From: Betaproteobacteria bacterium
Lineage (GTDB): Bacteria > Pseudomonadota > Gammaproteobacteria > Burkholderiales > SG8-41
NCBI GenBank assembly: GCA_900299145.1
Contig: OMIN01000108.1
Span: 1 to 52,259, forward strand
Direction of reading: 5' to 3'
DNA length: 52,259 bases
Below the pieces are notes generated by a model that searched no databases, had not been told where the DNA came from, and saw nothing but the letters and a program-made list of their open reading frames with translations. The position numbers were made by a program, and so were the translations under genes. This document shows positions 25,428 to 34,597 of this stretch, piece after piece (the stretch's first letter is position 1; each line of letters begins with the position of its first letter).

Positions 25428-26291
25428 ATGACTGACACGGTGTATCTCAATGGCGAATTCCTGCCGCTGGAAGAAGCGCGTATCCCGGTGCTCGACCGCG
25501 GTTTCATATTCGGCGATGGCGTCTACGAAGTAATTCCCGCCTATTCGCGAACCCCGTTCCGCATGGCCGAACATTTGCGGCGGTTGCAACACAGCCTTGA
25601 CGGCATACGCCTTGCCAACCCCCTGAGCGACGCCGATTGGACGAAGCTCATGAACGAACTGATCGCCAAAAATGAAGGTGAGGATCAGTCGATTTACCTG
25701 CAAGTCACGCGCGGCGTAGCCAAACGCGATCATGCGTTTCCGAAGGACATCAAACAAACGGTATTCATGATGTCGAGCCCGCTGACCACACCGCCACAGG
25801 CGCAAGTCGACAATGGCGTATCCGCAATCACGGCGTCTGATTTCCGCTGGCTGAAGTGCGACGTGAAATCCGTCTCGCTGCTCGGCAACTGCCTGCTGCG
25901 GCAACTGGCAGTGGACGCCGGAGCGGTGGAAACGATTTTGTTCCGCGACGGCAAGCTGACTGAAGCCTCGGCAAGCAATGTGTTCGTGGTAAAAAACGGC
26001 GTGCTGCTGGCGCCGCCGAAAAACAACCTCGTGCTGCCGGGCATTACTTACGACGTGGTGCTGGAAATCGCCCACGCGCGCGAATTTGAAGTCGAGGTGC
26101 GCGAAATTTCCGAAGCTGAAACCCGCGCTGCCGACGAAATCTGGGTCACCTCATCCACCAAGGAAGTGCTCGCCGTGACCACGCTCGACGGCAAACCGGT
26201 GGGCGACGGCGCGCCCGGCATGCTCTTCAAACGCATGCACGCGCTGTATCAGGATTTCAAGCGGGATGTCATGCGCAGGAAGCCGGCTTAG
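25428..26291 (+). CDS. dat: D-amino-acid aminotransferase, class IV
   Basis: A 287-residue PLP enzyme of fold type IV. Seen: VYLNGEFLPLEEARIPVLDRGFIFGDGVYE at the start, the lysine in DVKSVSLLGN that should carry PLP, and the TEASASNVFVV and LPGITYDVVLEIA motifs. D-alanine/D-glutamate exchange is the usual activity; branched-chain or 4-amino-4-deoxychorismate substrates are alternatives, but position after a D-Ala carboxypeptidase and before ybeD-lipB favours Dat. The ATG at 25428 follows AGAGGG; a GTG lies one codon earlier. Confidence 0.88.
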   Translation: MTDTVYLNGEFLPLEEARIPVLDRGFIFGDGVYEVIPAYSRTPFRMAEHLRRLQHSLDGIRLANPLSDADWTKLMNELIAKNEGEDQSIYLQVTRGVAKRDHAFPKDIKQTVFMMSSPLTTPPQAQVDNGVSAITASDFRWLKCDVKSVSLLGNCLLRQLAVDAGAVETILFRDGKLTEASASNVFVVKNGVLLAPPKNNLVLPGITYDVVLEIAHAREFEVEVREISEAETRAADEIWVTSSTKEVLAVTTLDGKPVGDGAPGMLFKRMHALYQDFKRDVMRRKPA

Positions 26292-26299
26292 CCACCGCG

Positions 26300-26563
26300 A
26301 TGGCCGAAGAAAGCCTGCTACAGTTTCCGTGTGATTTCCCGCTGAAAATTATCGGCTTTCAGCGCGCGGGCTACGCGCAGTCCATCCTCGAACTGGTGCG
26401 ACAGCATGCGCCCGACTACGACGGCGCGGAAATGGAAATGCGGCCCAGCAGCAAGGGAAAATACCTGAGCCTGACCTGCACCATTCGCGCGACCTCGCGC
26501 GAACAACTCGACGGGCTGTATCAGGCACTGTGCGACCACCCCATGGTGGTCAAGGTGCTGTGA
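26300..26563 (+). CDS. ybeD: YbeD family (DUF493) protein
   Basis: An 87-residue cytoplasmic protein with the DUF493 ferredoxin-like pattern: LLQFPCDFPLKIIGF at the start, YLSLTCTIRATSREQLDGLYQALCDHPMVVKVL at the end. Function is undefined, although the gene is almost always next to lipB. It starts 9 nt after the aminotransferase stop and belongs to the dat-ybeD-lipB-lipA series, here interrupted by two genes on the opposite strand. Confidence 0.93.
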   Translation: MAEESLLQFPCDFPLKIIGFQRAGYAQSILELVRQHAPDYDGAEMEMRPSSKGKYLSLTCTIRATSREQLDGLYQALCDHPMVVKVL

Positions 26564-26601
26564 CGCCGGCGGGCGGCGCCAGATCAGTATAACGCCCGGC
26601 C

Positions 26602-26736
26602 CTAGCCTTTCTTGGCGGTCTTCTTTGCCTTGGCGCTGGCCGCGGCTTTGACCACTTTCTTGCCCGCTGGCCGCGTGTTACCGTGAGACCCGATAGCCCG
26701 TTTGCCTTTTGCCGTACGCTTGTCGCCTCTGCCCAT
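26602..26736 (-). CDS. Small ribosomal protein bTHX
   Basis: A 44-residue, very basic protein read from the ATG at 26736 to TAG at 26602: it begins MGRGDKRTAKGKRAIG, then SHGNTRP, then a lysine/alanine tail. The MGxGDxxTxxGK start and the xGxxRP motif match the 30S protein THX (Thx), which sits at the top of the 30S head. A GGGAG (in CAGGGAGTC) precedes the start at suitable spacing. A different open frame over the same bases is probably spurious. Identification rests on the short N-terminal motif. Confidence 0.72.
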   Translation of the reverse strand: MGRGDKRTAKGKRAIGSHGNTRPAGKKVVKAAASAKAKKTAKKG

Positions 26737-26789
26737 TGCATGACTCCCTGAAGAAAAGCTGCATTGTACTCCGCCCGCAGGGAAGGTTG

Positions 26790-27284
26790 CTAACGCGGGC
26801 GATAGATCGTTTTGAATTCGACCGGGAACATCGCGGGAATATCCGATTTCGGATGCCGCACATAGGCGGGGAATTCATTGCACTGCTGCGTCAATTTCGC
26901 CTTGTCGGCGAGCAGGGCTTTCTTGCTCTCTTCGCGCAGTTGCAATACCTCGGCCTGATACTTGCCGTAATTTTTCTGGTAATCCCCCTGATCCTTCGAA
27001 GCACGTTTCACCAGCGCGGCGAAGCGATTGTCAAAATCGTCGATGATGCGTTCGTGCCGGTTGTACCAATCCTTGTAAGCGCCATAAATTTCATCACGCT
27101 TGCCGGGAAGGGTCATGCACGCGTCACGAACAGCAAGCAGGCGCTGATACTCGTTGTACATCGTCGCCAGATCGGCGGTATACGAGCGGCCCTCGGCTGC
27201 TGATGCCGCTGCAGCCGCGTGCGCCGGGCCCGTCAGCGCCAGCAGCAGCCACGCACCCGCCTTCGCAAAAACCCACATTTTCAT
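26790..27284 (-). CDS. Exported protein of unknown function
   Basis: A 164-residue protein with a signal peptide (MKMWVFAKAGAWLLLALTGPAHA) and a mostly helical mature part rich in charged residues: YTADLATMYNEYQRLLAVRD, YKDWYNRHERIIDDFDNRF, and KYQAEVLQLREESKKALLADKAKLTQQ. Two cysteines are present. I do not recognise the family. The ATG at 27284 gives a complete signal peptide, whereas longer starts add unlikely sequence. It lies divergent from lipB and may be co-oriented with the THX gene. Confidence 0.6.
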   Translation of the reverse strand: MKMWVFAKAGAWLLLALTGPAHAAAAASAAEGRSYTADLATMYNEYQRLLAVRDACMTLPGKRDEIYGAYKDWYNRHERIIDDFDNRFAALVKRASKDQGDYQKNYGKYQAEVLQLREESKKALLADKAKLTQQCNEFPAYVRHPKSDIPAMFPVEFKTIYRPR

Positions 27285-27403
27285 GACATTCCCAACCATT
27301 GGTTCGACCGCGAAAGGCGGCATTGTGCTACCGTTCCCGTTCAGGAACAACCGCGCACGATTGTTGACGTGTTGCTGACTCACCATAGACCGCACCTTCG
27401 GCC

Positions 27404-28045
27404 ATGAATTCCCCGGTGGATTTGCCTGCACCCGCCATCCGCGTGCTGGGCGTGCGCGACTATCTGCCGCTATGGCGCGACATGCAGATTTTCAGTGCCG
27501 CGCGCACTGACGCGACACAAGACGAGATCTGGCTCACGCAACACCCGCCGGTTTACACTCTAGGCCTTGCGGGCAAGCCCGAACATCTGCTGCACGCCAG
27601 CACCGGCATCCCGCTGGTGAAAACCGATCGCGGCGGGCAAATCACCTATCACGGGCCGGGACAACTGGTGGCATACACGCTGCTCGATATCAAACGGCGC
27701 GGTTTGGGGGTGCGTGCGCTGGTGCGTAAGCTCGAATCCGCCGTGATAGACTTGCTCGCCGCTTACCGCATCACGGCGTATGCCCGTGCGGACGCGCCGG
27801 GGGTGTACGTCACCGTTAATCACGCCGAAGCCAAAATCGCCGCCCTGGGATTGCGCGTCAAGAACGGCTGCTGCTATCACGGACTCGCGCTCAACATCGA
27901 CATGGACCTCGCCCCGTTTCTCGCCATCAACCCTTGCGGCTACGCCGGGCTTGCCGTGACGCAACTGCGCGATCTGCAGGTGAACGAGCCGTTTGAAACC
28001 GTGAGCGAAAAACTCACCCAACATCTGCTGCGCGGGTTGGCATGA
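27404..28045 (+). CDS. lipB: Octanoyl-[acyl-carrier-protein]:protein N-octanoyltransferase
   Basis: LipB moves the octanoyl chain from ACP to lipoyl domains of dehydrogenase complexes. The 213-residue protein carries [25 protein letters not shown], the catalytic lysine K144 in AEAKIAALG and the acyl-thioester cysteine C178 in INPCGY. Start and length are standard. Its stop overlaps the lipA start as ATGA, so the two steps of lipoate assembly are translated together. Confidence 0.96.
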   Translation: MNSPVDLPAPAIRVLGVRDYLPLWRDMQIFSAARTDATQDEIWLTQHPPVYTLGLAGKPEHLLHASTGIPLVKTDRGGQITYHGPGQLVAYTLLDIKRRGLGVRALVRKLESAVIDLLAAYRITAYARADAPGVYVTVNHAEAKIAALGLRVKNGCCYHGLALNIDMDLAPFLAINPCGYAGLAVTQLRDLQVNEPFETVSEKLTQHLLRGLA

Positions 28046-28989
28046 CCACGGCCGGTGAAAAGCAGAAGGGGCAGGCCAAGACCGCGCGCATTCCGATCAA
28101 GATCGTGCCAGTCGAGCGCGCGGCCGCGCTGAAAAAGCCCGACTGGATCCGCGTGCGCCTTACCGACAGCCCGCGCTTTCGCGAGATCAAACACATTCTG
28201 CGCGAGCAGAAATTGCACACCGTGTGCGAAGAGGCCTCGTGCCCAAACATCGGCGAATGCTTCGGCAAGGGCACAGCCACTTTCATGATCCTCGGTGATC
28301 TGTGCACGCGCCGTTGCCCGTTTTGCGATGTCGGCCACGGCAAGCCGCTGCCGTCGGACGCCGACGAACCGGTGCATCTCGCCGATACCATCGCCGCGCT
28401 CAAACTCAAATACGTGGTGATTACGAGCGTGGATCGCGACGACCTGCGCGACGGCGGCGCGGCCCACTTCAAGGCCTGCATCGCCGAAGTGCGCAAGCGT
28501 TCGCCGCAAACGCGCATCGAAGTGCTGGTGCCGGATTTTCGCGGACGCCTCGATATCGCGCTCGACATCTTGAGCGAATGCCCGCCCGACGTGATGAACC
28601 ACAACCTTGAAACCGTGCCGCGTCTCTACAAGCAGGTGCGCCCCGGCGCAGATTACACTAACTCTCTGATTTTATTGAAAAATTTTAAGGCGCGCTTCCC
28701 GCACCTTCCCGCCAAATCGGGCCTCATGGTGGGGCTGGGCGAAACCGACGATGAGATTCTTGAAGTGATGCGCGACCTGCGCGCGCACAACGTCGACATG
28801 CTCACCATCGGCCAGTATCTGCAACCCAGCGCACACCACCTGCCCGTGCTGCGCTACGTTGAACCTGCGACGTTCGACCTGTTTGCCGAAAGAGCCACCG
28901 AGATGGGCTTCATGCACGCGGCCAGCGCGCCACTGGTGCGATCAAGTTACCACGCGGATCAGCAGGCGCATGAAGCGGGCGTCGGTTAG
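28042..28989 (+). CDS. lipA: Lipoyl synthase
   Basis: LipA is a radical SAM enzyme that inserts two sulfurs into octanoyl groups on lipoyl domains. The 315-residue protein has both cluster motifs: auxiliary cluster C62, C67, C73 ([12 protein letters not shown]) and SAM cluster C88, C92, C95 (CTRRCPFC), plus the C-terminal RSSYHADQQ with the serine ligand of the auxiliary cluster. The LILLKNFKA stretch is encoded by dispersed motif copy 12, in a region where relatives carry a similar LDLLKRFKA. End of the dat-ybeD-lipB-lipA series. Confidence 0.96.
   Translation: MTTAGEKQKGQAKTARIPIKIVPVERAAALKKPDWIRVRLTDSPRFREIKHILREQKLHTVCEEASCPNIGECFGKGTATFMILGDLCTRRCPFCDVGHGKPLPSDADEPVHLADTIAALKLKYVVITSVDRDDLRDGGAAHFKACIAEVRKRSPQTRIEVLVPDFRGRLDIALDILSECPPDVMNHNLETVPRLYKQVRPGADYTNSLILLKNFKARFPHLPAKSGLMVGLGETDDEILEVMRDLRAHNVDMLTIGQYLQPSAHHLPVLRYVEPATFDLFAERATEMGFMHAASAPLVRSSYHADQQAHEAGVG
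28659..28686 (+). repeat. Dispersed AT-rich motif, copy 12 (inside lipA)
   Basis: TAACTCTCTGATTTTATT plus GAAAAATTTT, sense orientation, coding for NSLILLKNF. Confidence 0.75.
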
Positions 28990-29024
28990 CAAGCCAATCG
29001 CCTCAGACGCGGCTCCGCTTTCGA

Positions 29025-30404
29025 TCAGGATTCCGTAAAGGCCGTCGTAAAGCGCCGTAACAATGGTCGCAGAAGGTATGCCATCATTGAGCGCTCTCCG
29101 GTTTTCACCATTACCGTGGTTTGCATGCCGGGTTGTATTGCAAAAGCGCCGAGCTTTCGCAGTTCCACACCAGGCACGGCGACGCGTATGGTGTAGTACT
29201 GCGCGCCGGAGCGCGGATCCGTCAATGCGTCGGCCGACAGGGTTTTCACTTTGCCGGTGATGACCGGCTGCTTGACCTGGTTGACGTAAGCGTCAAAGTG
29301 CACGTCGGCGGGCAAGCCCACCCGGACGCGATCAATGTATTGAGGCGCAATCTGGCCTTCCACGACAAGCTCATCGCCGTCGGGCACGATTTCCATCAAT
29401 TTGTCTCCGGCTTTAACCACGCCGCCGGCGGTAAAAAGCGCCAGATCAACAACCGCGCCAGACGCCGGGGCACGCATCACCAGCCGTTCATGAACATCTT
29501 TCGCCGCCGCCAGCCGCTCACGCGCCACGGCGGCGTCTTTTTGCACATCGGCAAGCTGGGTTTCGACCTCGCGCCGGAACTCGACCTCGCGTTGCGCGCC
29601 GCGCATGCGAAACTCGGACAGCCGCGCCTTGACCGCCGCTATATTGGCAAGATCTTCGCTTTGTTTGGTTTGCACCTCGGCAAGCTGCCGCTCAATTTCA
29701 ATCAACTGCACGCGCGAAACAAAATTCTGCTTGAAGAGTTTCTGGAAAGCCGTCAGTTGTTCCGTAAACAGCTTGATCTGTTGTGTGCGCCCCGCCACCA
29801 ACTCATCAAGGCTCCGCAATTGCGATTCGAGACCTGCCACGGATTCGCGCAGAATGGCGAGTTCGCCCTGTAACGCAGCGCGCCGCGAGCGAAACAATTC
29901 CTCCTGCGCGCGCATCAACGCCCCCAATTCGGCGTCCGCCACCTTTTCCGAAAGCGTGTCGGGGTAGCGTATCACTGTAACGCCGCTGCGCTCGGCCTGC
30001 AGCCTCGCGGCGGTTATCGCCGCCACGCGCCACTGACTCTCGGCGGAATTCAGACTTGCCTTCGCTTGGGCATCATTCAGCACCAGCAAGGTGTCGCCTT
30101 CACGTACGCGCTGCCCCTCCCGCACAAGAATTTTGTCGACAATCCCGCCATACAAATGATCGATCCGCTTGCGCTTGGACTCCACCGCGATCACGCCCGG
30201 CCCCGGCACGCCTTCATCCATAGGTGCGAAAATCGCCCATGCCAGAAAACCGCCAAATCCGACCAGCAGTACCGCAAGCCCGCTGCGCACGACCCGGGCG
30301 TAATTGGCATCCGGCAGCACGGGTGGCGCCGGCGCCGTACTGACGCCAGGAACTTGGCCGCTGGCGGGCTTGTCAGCATCATCCCTGTTGTTATCGTTGC
30401 TCAT
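29025..30404 (-). CDS. HlyD/PrtE-type membrane fusion protein of a type I secretion system
   Basis: A 459-residue periplasmic adaptor. A proline-rich cytoplasmic start is followed by one membrane helix (SGLAVLLVGFGGFLAWAIF), a biotinyl/lipoyl-like half (GGIVDKILVREGQRVREGDTLLVL), a long coiled-coil hairpin (about 110-310) and a return lipoyl half with APASGAVVDLALFTAGGVVKAGDKLMEIVPDG. It connects the inner-membrane ABC exporter to a TolC-like outer pore. The ABC gene lies 13 nt upstream on the same strand. No TolC homologue or secreted substrate gene is visible nearby, so cargo is unknown. Confidence 0.9.
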   Translation of the reverse strand: MSNDNNRDDADKPASGQVPGVSTAPAPPVLPDANYARVVRSGLAVLLVGFGGFLAWAIFAPMDEGVPGPGVIAVESKRKRIDHLYGGIVDKILVREGQRVREGDTLLVLNDAQAKASLNSAESQWRVAAITAARLQAERSGVTVIRYPDTLSEKVADAELGALMRAQEELFRSRRAALQGELAILRESVAGLESQLRSLDELVAGRTQQIKLFTEQLTAFQKLFKQNFVSRVQLIEIERQLAEVQTKQSEDLANIAAVKARLSEFRMRGAQREVEFRREVETQLADVQKDAAVARERLAAAKDVHERLVMRAPASGAVVDLALFTAGGVVKAGDKLMEIVPDGDELVVEGQIAPQYIDRVRVGLPADVHFDAYVNQVKQPVITGKVKTLSADALTDPRSGAQYYTIRVAVPGVELRKLGAFAIQPGMQTTVMVKTGERSMMAYLLRPLLRRFTTAFTES

Positions 30405-30417
30405 GCCGTCATCCGCC

Positions 30418-32115
30418 TCACACGCGAGGGACGGGCGCTGACGCCGGGGCCATGCGCGCCTTCATCGCATTAAACACCTGCTCACGCGGCCCATAGGCCT
30501 GAACCGCCCCGTCGACCAACACCAATACGTAATCGGCCAGCGCCAGCACGTTTTGCCTGTGGGTAATCACAAACAGCGTTCGCTGCCGCTCCTTGAGTTC
30601 CCGCAACGCTTTCTGCAGCGCTGCGTCCCCCGCCTCATCAAGATTGGCGTTCGGTTCATCCAGCACGATCAGGGAGGGATCGCCATACAATGCGCGCGCC
30701 AGTCCAATGCGCTGGCGCTGGCCGCCGGAAAGAACCAGCCCCCCCTCGCCAATCCGCGTGTCGTAACCCTGCGGCAAATGCTGGATCAACTCGTGCACGC
30801 CTGCACGCTGCGCGGCCTGCAGAATCCCGTCGGTGTCCAGCACGCCAAAACGTGCAATGTTCTCCGCCAACGTACCTTCCATCAGCTCAACACTTTGCGG
30901 CAAATAGCCCACCCACGCGCCCAGCTCACTCTTGTTCCAGGCGTATACGTCAGCGCCATCAAGGCGCATTGCTCCGCTTTGCGCCTTCCATATGCCCACC
31001 AGAGTACGCGCCAGCGTGGATTTGCCCGAGCCGCTGGGGCCTATGACCGCCACGACCGCTCCTGCGGGCGCGCGAAAGTTAAGTCCCTTCAGGATGGTTT
31101 CGCGCCGGCCCGGTGCCGCGACCTCCAGACTTTCTGCCTGCACCTCACCCTTTGGTCGCGGCAAGGGCAATGATTCCGGCCGTGGGGGATGCGCTGCCAG
31201 CAGCTCGCGCAGGCGTTGCCGCGCGCCACGCGCGGCGACAAAGCCTCGCCAGGTGGAAATGCCCAGCTCCACCGGCGCCAGCGCGCGGCCAAGCAGAATG
31301 GACCCCGCGATCATGCCGCCAGCAGTAATCTGGTTTTCCAGAACGAGATAAGCGCCCAAGCCTAGAATGCCGGATTGCATGGTCAGACGAAAAAAACGGG
31401 TAAGCGCGCTGATAGCGGCGGCGCGGTCGCTGGCCTGCGCCTGCAGGGTCAGAAAAGCGGCTTGCCGCCCGAACCAGCGCTCGCGCAAACGGGAGAGCAT
31501 GCCCATGGCGTGCACGGCTTCCGCGTTGCGCAGGTTGGCGGCGGCATAGGCATTGGCTAGTGCGGCTTCGCGCGCCGCGCCAGCGAGCGCTGGCGCCGTG
31601 AACCGTTCCGTAAGATACGCCATTAGCGTAAGGATCAGAGCACCCGCCAGCGCGAACACCCCCATCCATGGACTGATAATAAACACCACACCCAAGTAAA
31701 TTGGCATCCACGGCGCATCAAAAAATGCGAACACGCCCTGACTGGTCATGAACTGGCGCAACTGCGTCAAATCGGCGAGCGCCTGTGAGCCGCTGCCACT
31801 CTGCAGATAGCGCTCGAACGAGACGTCAAACAGGCGCGGCGCCAGCGCCACATCAAGCGCAACGCTCATGCGCACCAATACGCGAGAACGCACGAACTCC
31901 AGCGCGGATTCAAGCGCGAACAGCCCCAACATAATGAGGGACAACATCAACAGTGTGGTCATATTGCGGCTGGACAGCACGCGGTCGTACACCTGCAGCA
32001 TGTACAACGAAGGCACAAGCAACAACACGTTGATGGCCAGGCTGAATGCGCCTATCGCCCAGAATACGCCGTGAAAACGGCGCAGCACCAGCGATAGTTC
32101 ACTTTGATTGTTCAA
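30418..32115 (-). CDS. Type I secretion ABC transporter (permease-ATPase fusion)
   Basis: A 565-residue protein: a membrane domain of six helices (about 20-300, starting GVFWAIGAFSLAINVLLLVPSLYMLQVYDRVL) and an ATPase domain with Walker A GPSGSGKST, Q-loop VGYLPQSVELMEG, signature LSGGQRQRIGLARAL, Walker B LIVLDEP and the H-loop histidine in FVITHR. This is the PrtD/HasD type without an N-terminal C39 peptidase, typical of exporters for RTX-like proteins carrying uncleaved C-terminal signals. The start is a TTG with GGCGG upstream. It is cotranscribed with the fusion protein gene. Confidence 0.9.
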   Translation of the reverse strand: MNNQSELSLVLRRFHGVFWAIGAFSLAINVLLLVPSLYMLQVYDRVLSSRNMTTLLMLSLIMLGLFALESALEFVRSRVLVRMSVALDVALAPRLFDVSFERYLQSGSGSQALADLTQLRQFMTSQGVFAFFDAPWMPIYLGVVFIISPWMGVFALAGALILTLMAYLTERFTAPALAGAAREAALANAYAAANLRNAEAVHAMGMLSRLRERWFGRQAAFLTLQAQASDRAAAISALTRFFRLTMQSGILGLGAYLVLENQITAGGMIAGSILLGRALAPVELGISTWRGFVAARGARQRLRELLAAHPPRPESLPLPRPKGEVQAESLEVAAPGRRETILKGLNFRAPAGAVVAVIGPSGSGKSTLARTLVGIWKAQSGAMRLDGADVYAWNKSELGAWVGYLPQSVELMEGTLAENIARFGVLDTDGILQAAQRAGVHELIQHLPQGYDTRIGEGGLVLSGGQRQRIGLARALYGDPSLIVLDEPNANLDEAGDAALQKALRELKERQRTLFVITHRQNVLALADYVLVLVDGAVQAYGPREQVFNAMKARMAPASAPVPRV

Positions 32116-32257
32116 GCGCGCTGGCCGCCTTTCGATTGCTTTCGTATGCTTGGAATTGCTCGGATTCGCGATAGCGAGACAATTTTACCCGCGCGCACAG
32201 CCTTTTCATTGACTCAGTGTGCGTTCGAATGAAAAACCGGCCCCTGCCGCTTAGCGC

Positions 32258-32758
32258 TCACACTGCCTCGCCCAGCGCACGTTCGACGGTGCGATGCAAT
32301 TTCTTGAAATCCGGCTCACCCACCACGCGATACACAATATCGCCGCGCTTGTCGATCACGAAGGTGGTCGGCGTCAGAGTCAAATCGCCAAACGCCTTGG
32401 CGTGTTCGCCCACCGGGTCGAACGCCACTTTGAACGGCAGCGCGTTTTTCTCGGCGTAGCCCACGACGCGAACCGGCGGGTCGTGCCACATCGCCACCGC
32501 AACGGTCTCAAAACTGCGCGTCTGATATTTCTTGTGCGTCTCGACGAGTTGCGGCATTTCCTTGAGGCAAATGCGGCAATCGGTGGCCCAGAAGTTCACC
32601 AGCACGACTTTGCCGCGCAGGCTGGCGAGTGGAATGGTTTCGCCCTTGACGGTTTGAAAGGTGACCGCCGGCGCAGGTTTTTTCTCGAACGCCGGCGCAC
32701 AGGCTGTCAGGAGCGCCAAAATCGCCCAAGCAGTTGCCGCGAACAACCGGGCAGGCAT
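32258..32758 (-). CDS. TlpA-family thioredoxin-like lipoprotein
   Basis: A 166-residue protein with a lipoprotein signal (LLTAC, lipid cysteine C20) and a thioredoxin-like domain with active site C61-RI-C64 in FWATDCRICLKEMP, and the cis-proline segment LTLTPTTFVID. Such periplasmic proteins reduce disulfides, for example in cytochrome c or oxidase copper-site assembly. The ATG at 32758 gives a full lipobox; earlier starts overlap the divergent DUF4197 gene. Both active-site cysteines are ordinary TGC-type codons, in contrast to the glutaredoxin at 14027-14284. Confidence 0.85.
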   Translation of the reverse strand: MPARLFAATAWAILALLTACAPAFEKKPAPAVTFQTVKGETIPLASLRGKVVLVNFWATDCRICLKEMPQLVETHKKYQTRSFETVAVAMWHDPPVRVVGYAEKNALPFKVAFDPVGEHAKAFGDLTLTPTTFVIDKRGDIVYRVVGEPDFKKLHRTVERALGEAV

Positions 32759-32822
32759 AGGATTGCAAAACGTGCGGGCAGCCCGCATCCAGCGCCGCGT
32801 GTTTAACCGGGAGAAATCGACC

Positions 32823-33500
32823 ATGTTGCGTATTCTGAGTGTGTTTTTGCTGTCTGTCATGTCCTGCGCTGCAAACGCGCAACTCGCCGCTATCAGCAAT
32901 GCCGACGCCGCCAGCGGCGTGCGTCAGGCGCTGTCGGACGGCGCAGCGGCTGCCGTAGCCAAACTCGGCGTGGAAAACGGCTTTCTCGGCAATCCGCAAG
33001 TCAAAATTCCCATGCCACCCGCGCTGCGACAGGTCGAAGGCGCGATGCGCACTTTCGGCATGAAAAAGCAGGCGGACGATCTGGTACTGGCGATGAACCG
33101 CGCCGCCGAAGCCGCCGTGCCGGAAGCGAAAACCCTGCTGATCGACGCCGCGAAAAAAATGACTCTGCAGGACGCCAAGGGCATTTTGTCCGGCGGGCAA
33201 ACCTCCGTGACGGATTATTTTCGCCGCACCACCAGCGGCCAGCTTACGCAGCGCTTCCTGCCCATCGTGAAAAAATCCACCGAGCGCGTCGGCCTTGCGC
33301 AGCAGTACAACACGCTTGCCGGACAAGCCGCGTCCTACGGCCTGATCAAAAAAGATCAATCCACCATCGAAGGCTACGTCACGCAAAAATCGCTCGATGG
33401 GCTGTACCTGATGATCGGCGAACAGGAAAAAGCCATACGCGCCAACCCGGTCGGCGCGGCGAGCGATATCGTCAAGAAGGTTTTCGGCGCGCTGAAATAA
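32823..33500 (+). CDS. DUF4197 exported protein
   Basis: A 225-residue protein with a signal peptide (MLRILSVFLLSVMSCAANA) and the DUF4197 pattern: ISNADAASGVRQALSDGAAAAVAKLG, FLGNPQVKIPMPPALRQVEGAMRTFGM and a C-terminal TQKSLDGLYLMIGEQEKAIRANPVG. Function is unknown; members are periplasmic and frequently stand alone. It is divergent from the TlpA-like gene and 36 nt ahead of the DUF900 hydrolase gene. Confidence 0.88.
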   Translation: MLRILSVFLLSVMSCAANAQLAAISNADAASGVRQALSDGAAAAVAKLGVENGFLGNPQVKIPMPPALRQVEGAMRTFGMKKQADDLVLAMNRAAEAAVPEAKTLLIDAAKKMTLQDAKGILSGGQTSVTDYFRRTTSGQLTQRFLPIVKKSTERVGLAQQYNTLAGQAASYGLIKKDQSTIEGYVTQKSLDGLYLMIGEQEKAIRANPVGAASDIVKKVFGALK

Positions 33501-33536
33501 TAACCGCACCCCGCATAATCGCAACAGGAGGCGCAC

Positions 33537-34574
33537 ATGTCCATCGGCAATACGTTTCTGATCTGCACGCGCAAGGTTGACAGCAAGGGCACGTACACCG
33601 GTGAGCCCGGCGAAACTACTTTCTTGCGTGTATCACCTGGCAAAACCACTTACGGCACAGCGGAACAAATCAGCAAAAGCCGCTGGAAAAAAGCGGTGAT
33701 CGCCGCCGCCGATGGGCACGAGGACGAAGTCACCGGCGCCACCGGAGACATTCTGTTTTTCGTTCACGGCTATAACAATGATATCCCCACTGTGCTGTGG
33801 CGCACGCGCACGCTGCAAAATACACTGACAGCAGCTGGCTGGAAGGGGTTGGTGGTCGGCTTTGACTGGCCCAGCGAAAACTCTACGCTGAATTATCTGG
33901 AGGACCGCAAAGATGCAGCAAACGTCGCGCAGCGGCTTATCGACGACGCGCTTGAACTGGTGGTGGACGCGCAATTTCCCGACGATCCTGCCACCCCTCC
34001 GTGCAAGATCAACGTGCACCTGCTTGGCCACTCGACAGGCGCCTACGTCATCATGGAGGCGTTTTCGCAGGCAGCCAAGAACGGCCGATACTTCAAGAAG
34101 CCCTGGCGCATGGCTCAAATCGCTTTCATCGGCGGCGACGTATCAAGCAGCTCTCTGGCTGCTGATTGCGACTGGGCCATGCCGATGTATGAACGCAGCT
34201 TCCGGCTGACCAATTACTCCAACGGCTACGACAAGGTACTGGGGGTTTCCAACATGAAGCGGCTGGGCACTGCCCCGCGCGCCGGACGCGTGGGCCTGCC
34301 CTCCGGCGCGCCGCGCAAAGCGGTGAATATCGATTGCTCCAGCCATTTTGCGAGCAAGGATCCGCGGCAGTCCACCTTCACCGGCACGTTCAACCACTCC
34401 TGGCATATTGGCGACGAAACCTTCGCGCTTGATCTGGCAATGACGCTCGAAGGCAGTATTGACCGCACAGTGGTGCCCACGCGGCAGATGGTCGACGGCA
34501 AGCTGGTGCTCATCGGCGGACAGGGCCGGCCGGAATTTCAGGATCAGTGGGACGAAGATCGCCCGCCGCAATAG
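33537..34574 (+). CDS. Alpha/beta hydrolase of the DUF900 family
   Basis: A 345-residue protein with no signal peptide. The hydrolase core shows ILFFVHGYNND (about 72-82), LVVGFDWPSEN, the nucleophile elbow LLGHSTGAYV with S166, and a late histidine in HSWHIGDE or SSHF. DUF900 members are esterase-like enzymes without an assigned substrate. GGAGG precedes the ATG (CAACAGGAGGCGCACATG), an unusually strong ribosome binding site for this window. Probably co-transcribed with DUF4197. Confidence 0.78.
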   Translation: MSIGNTFLICTRKVDSKGTYTGEPGETTFLRVSPGKTTYGTAEQISKSRWKKAVIAAADGHEDEVTGATGDILFFVHGYNNDIPTVLWRTRTLQNTLTAAGWKGLVVGFDWPSENSTLNYLEDRKDAANVAQRLIDDALELVVDAQFPDDPATPPCKINVHLLGHSTGAYVIMEAFSQAAKNGRYFKKPWRMAQIAFIGGDVSSSSLAADCDWAMPMYERSFRLTNYSNGYDKVLGVSNMKRLGTAPRAGRVGLPSGAPRKAVNIDCSSHFASKDPRQSTFTGTFNHSWHIGDETFALDLAMTLEGSIDRTVVPTRQMVDGKLVLIGGQGRPEFQDQWDEDRPPQ

Positions 34575-34597
34575 GTTGGCGCAGACGATGTTGAGGA

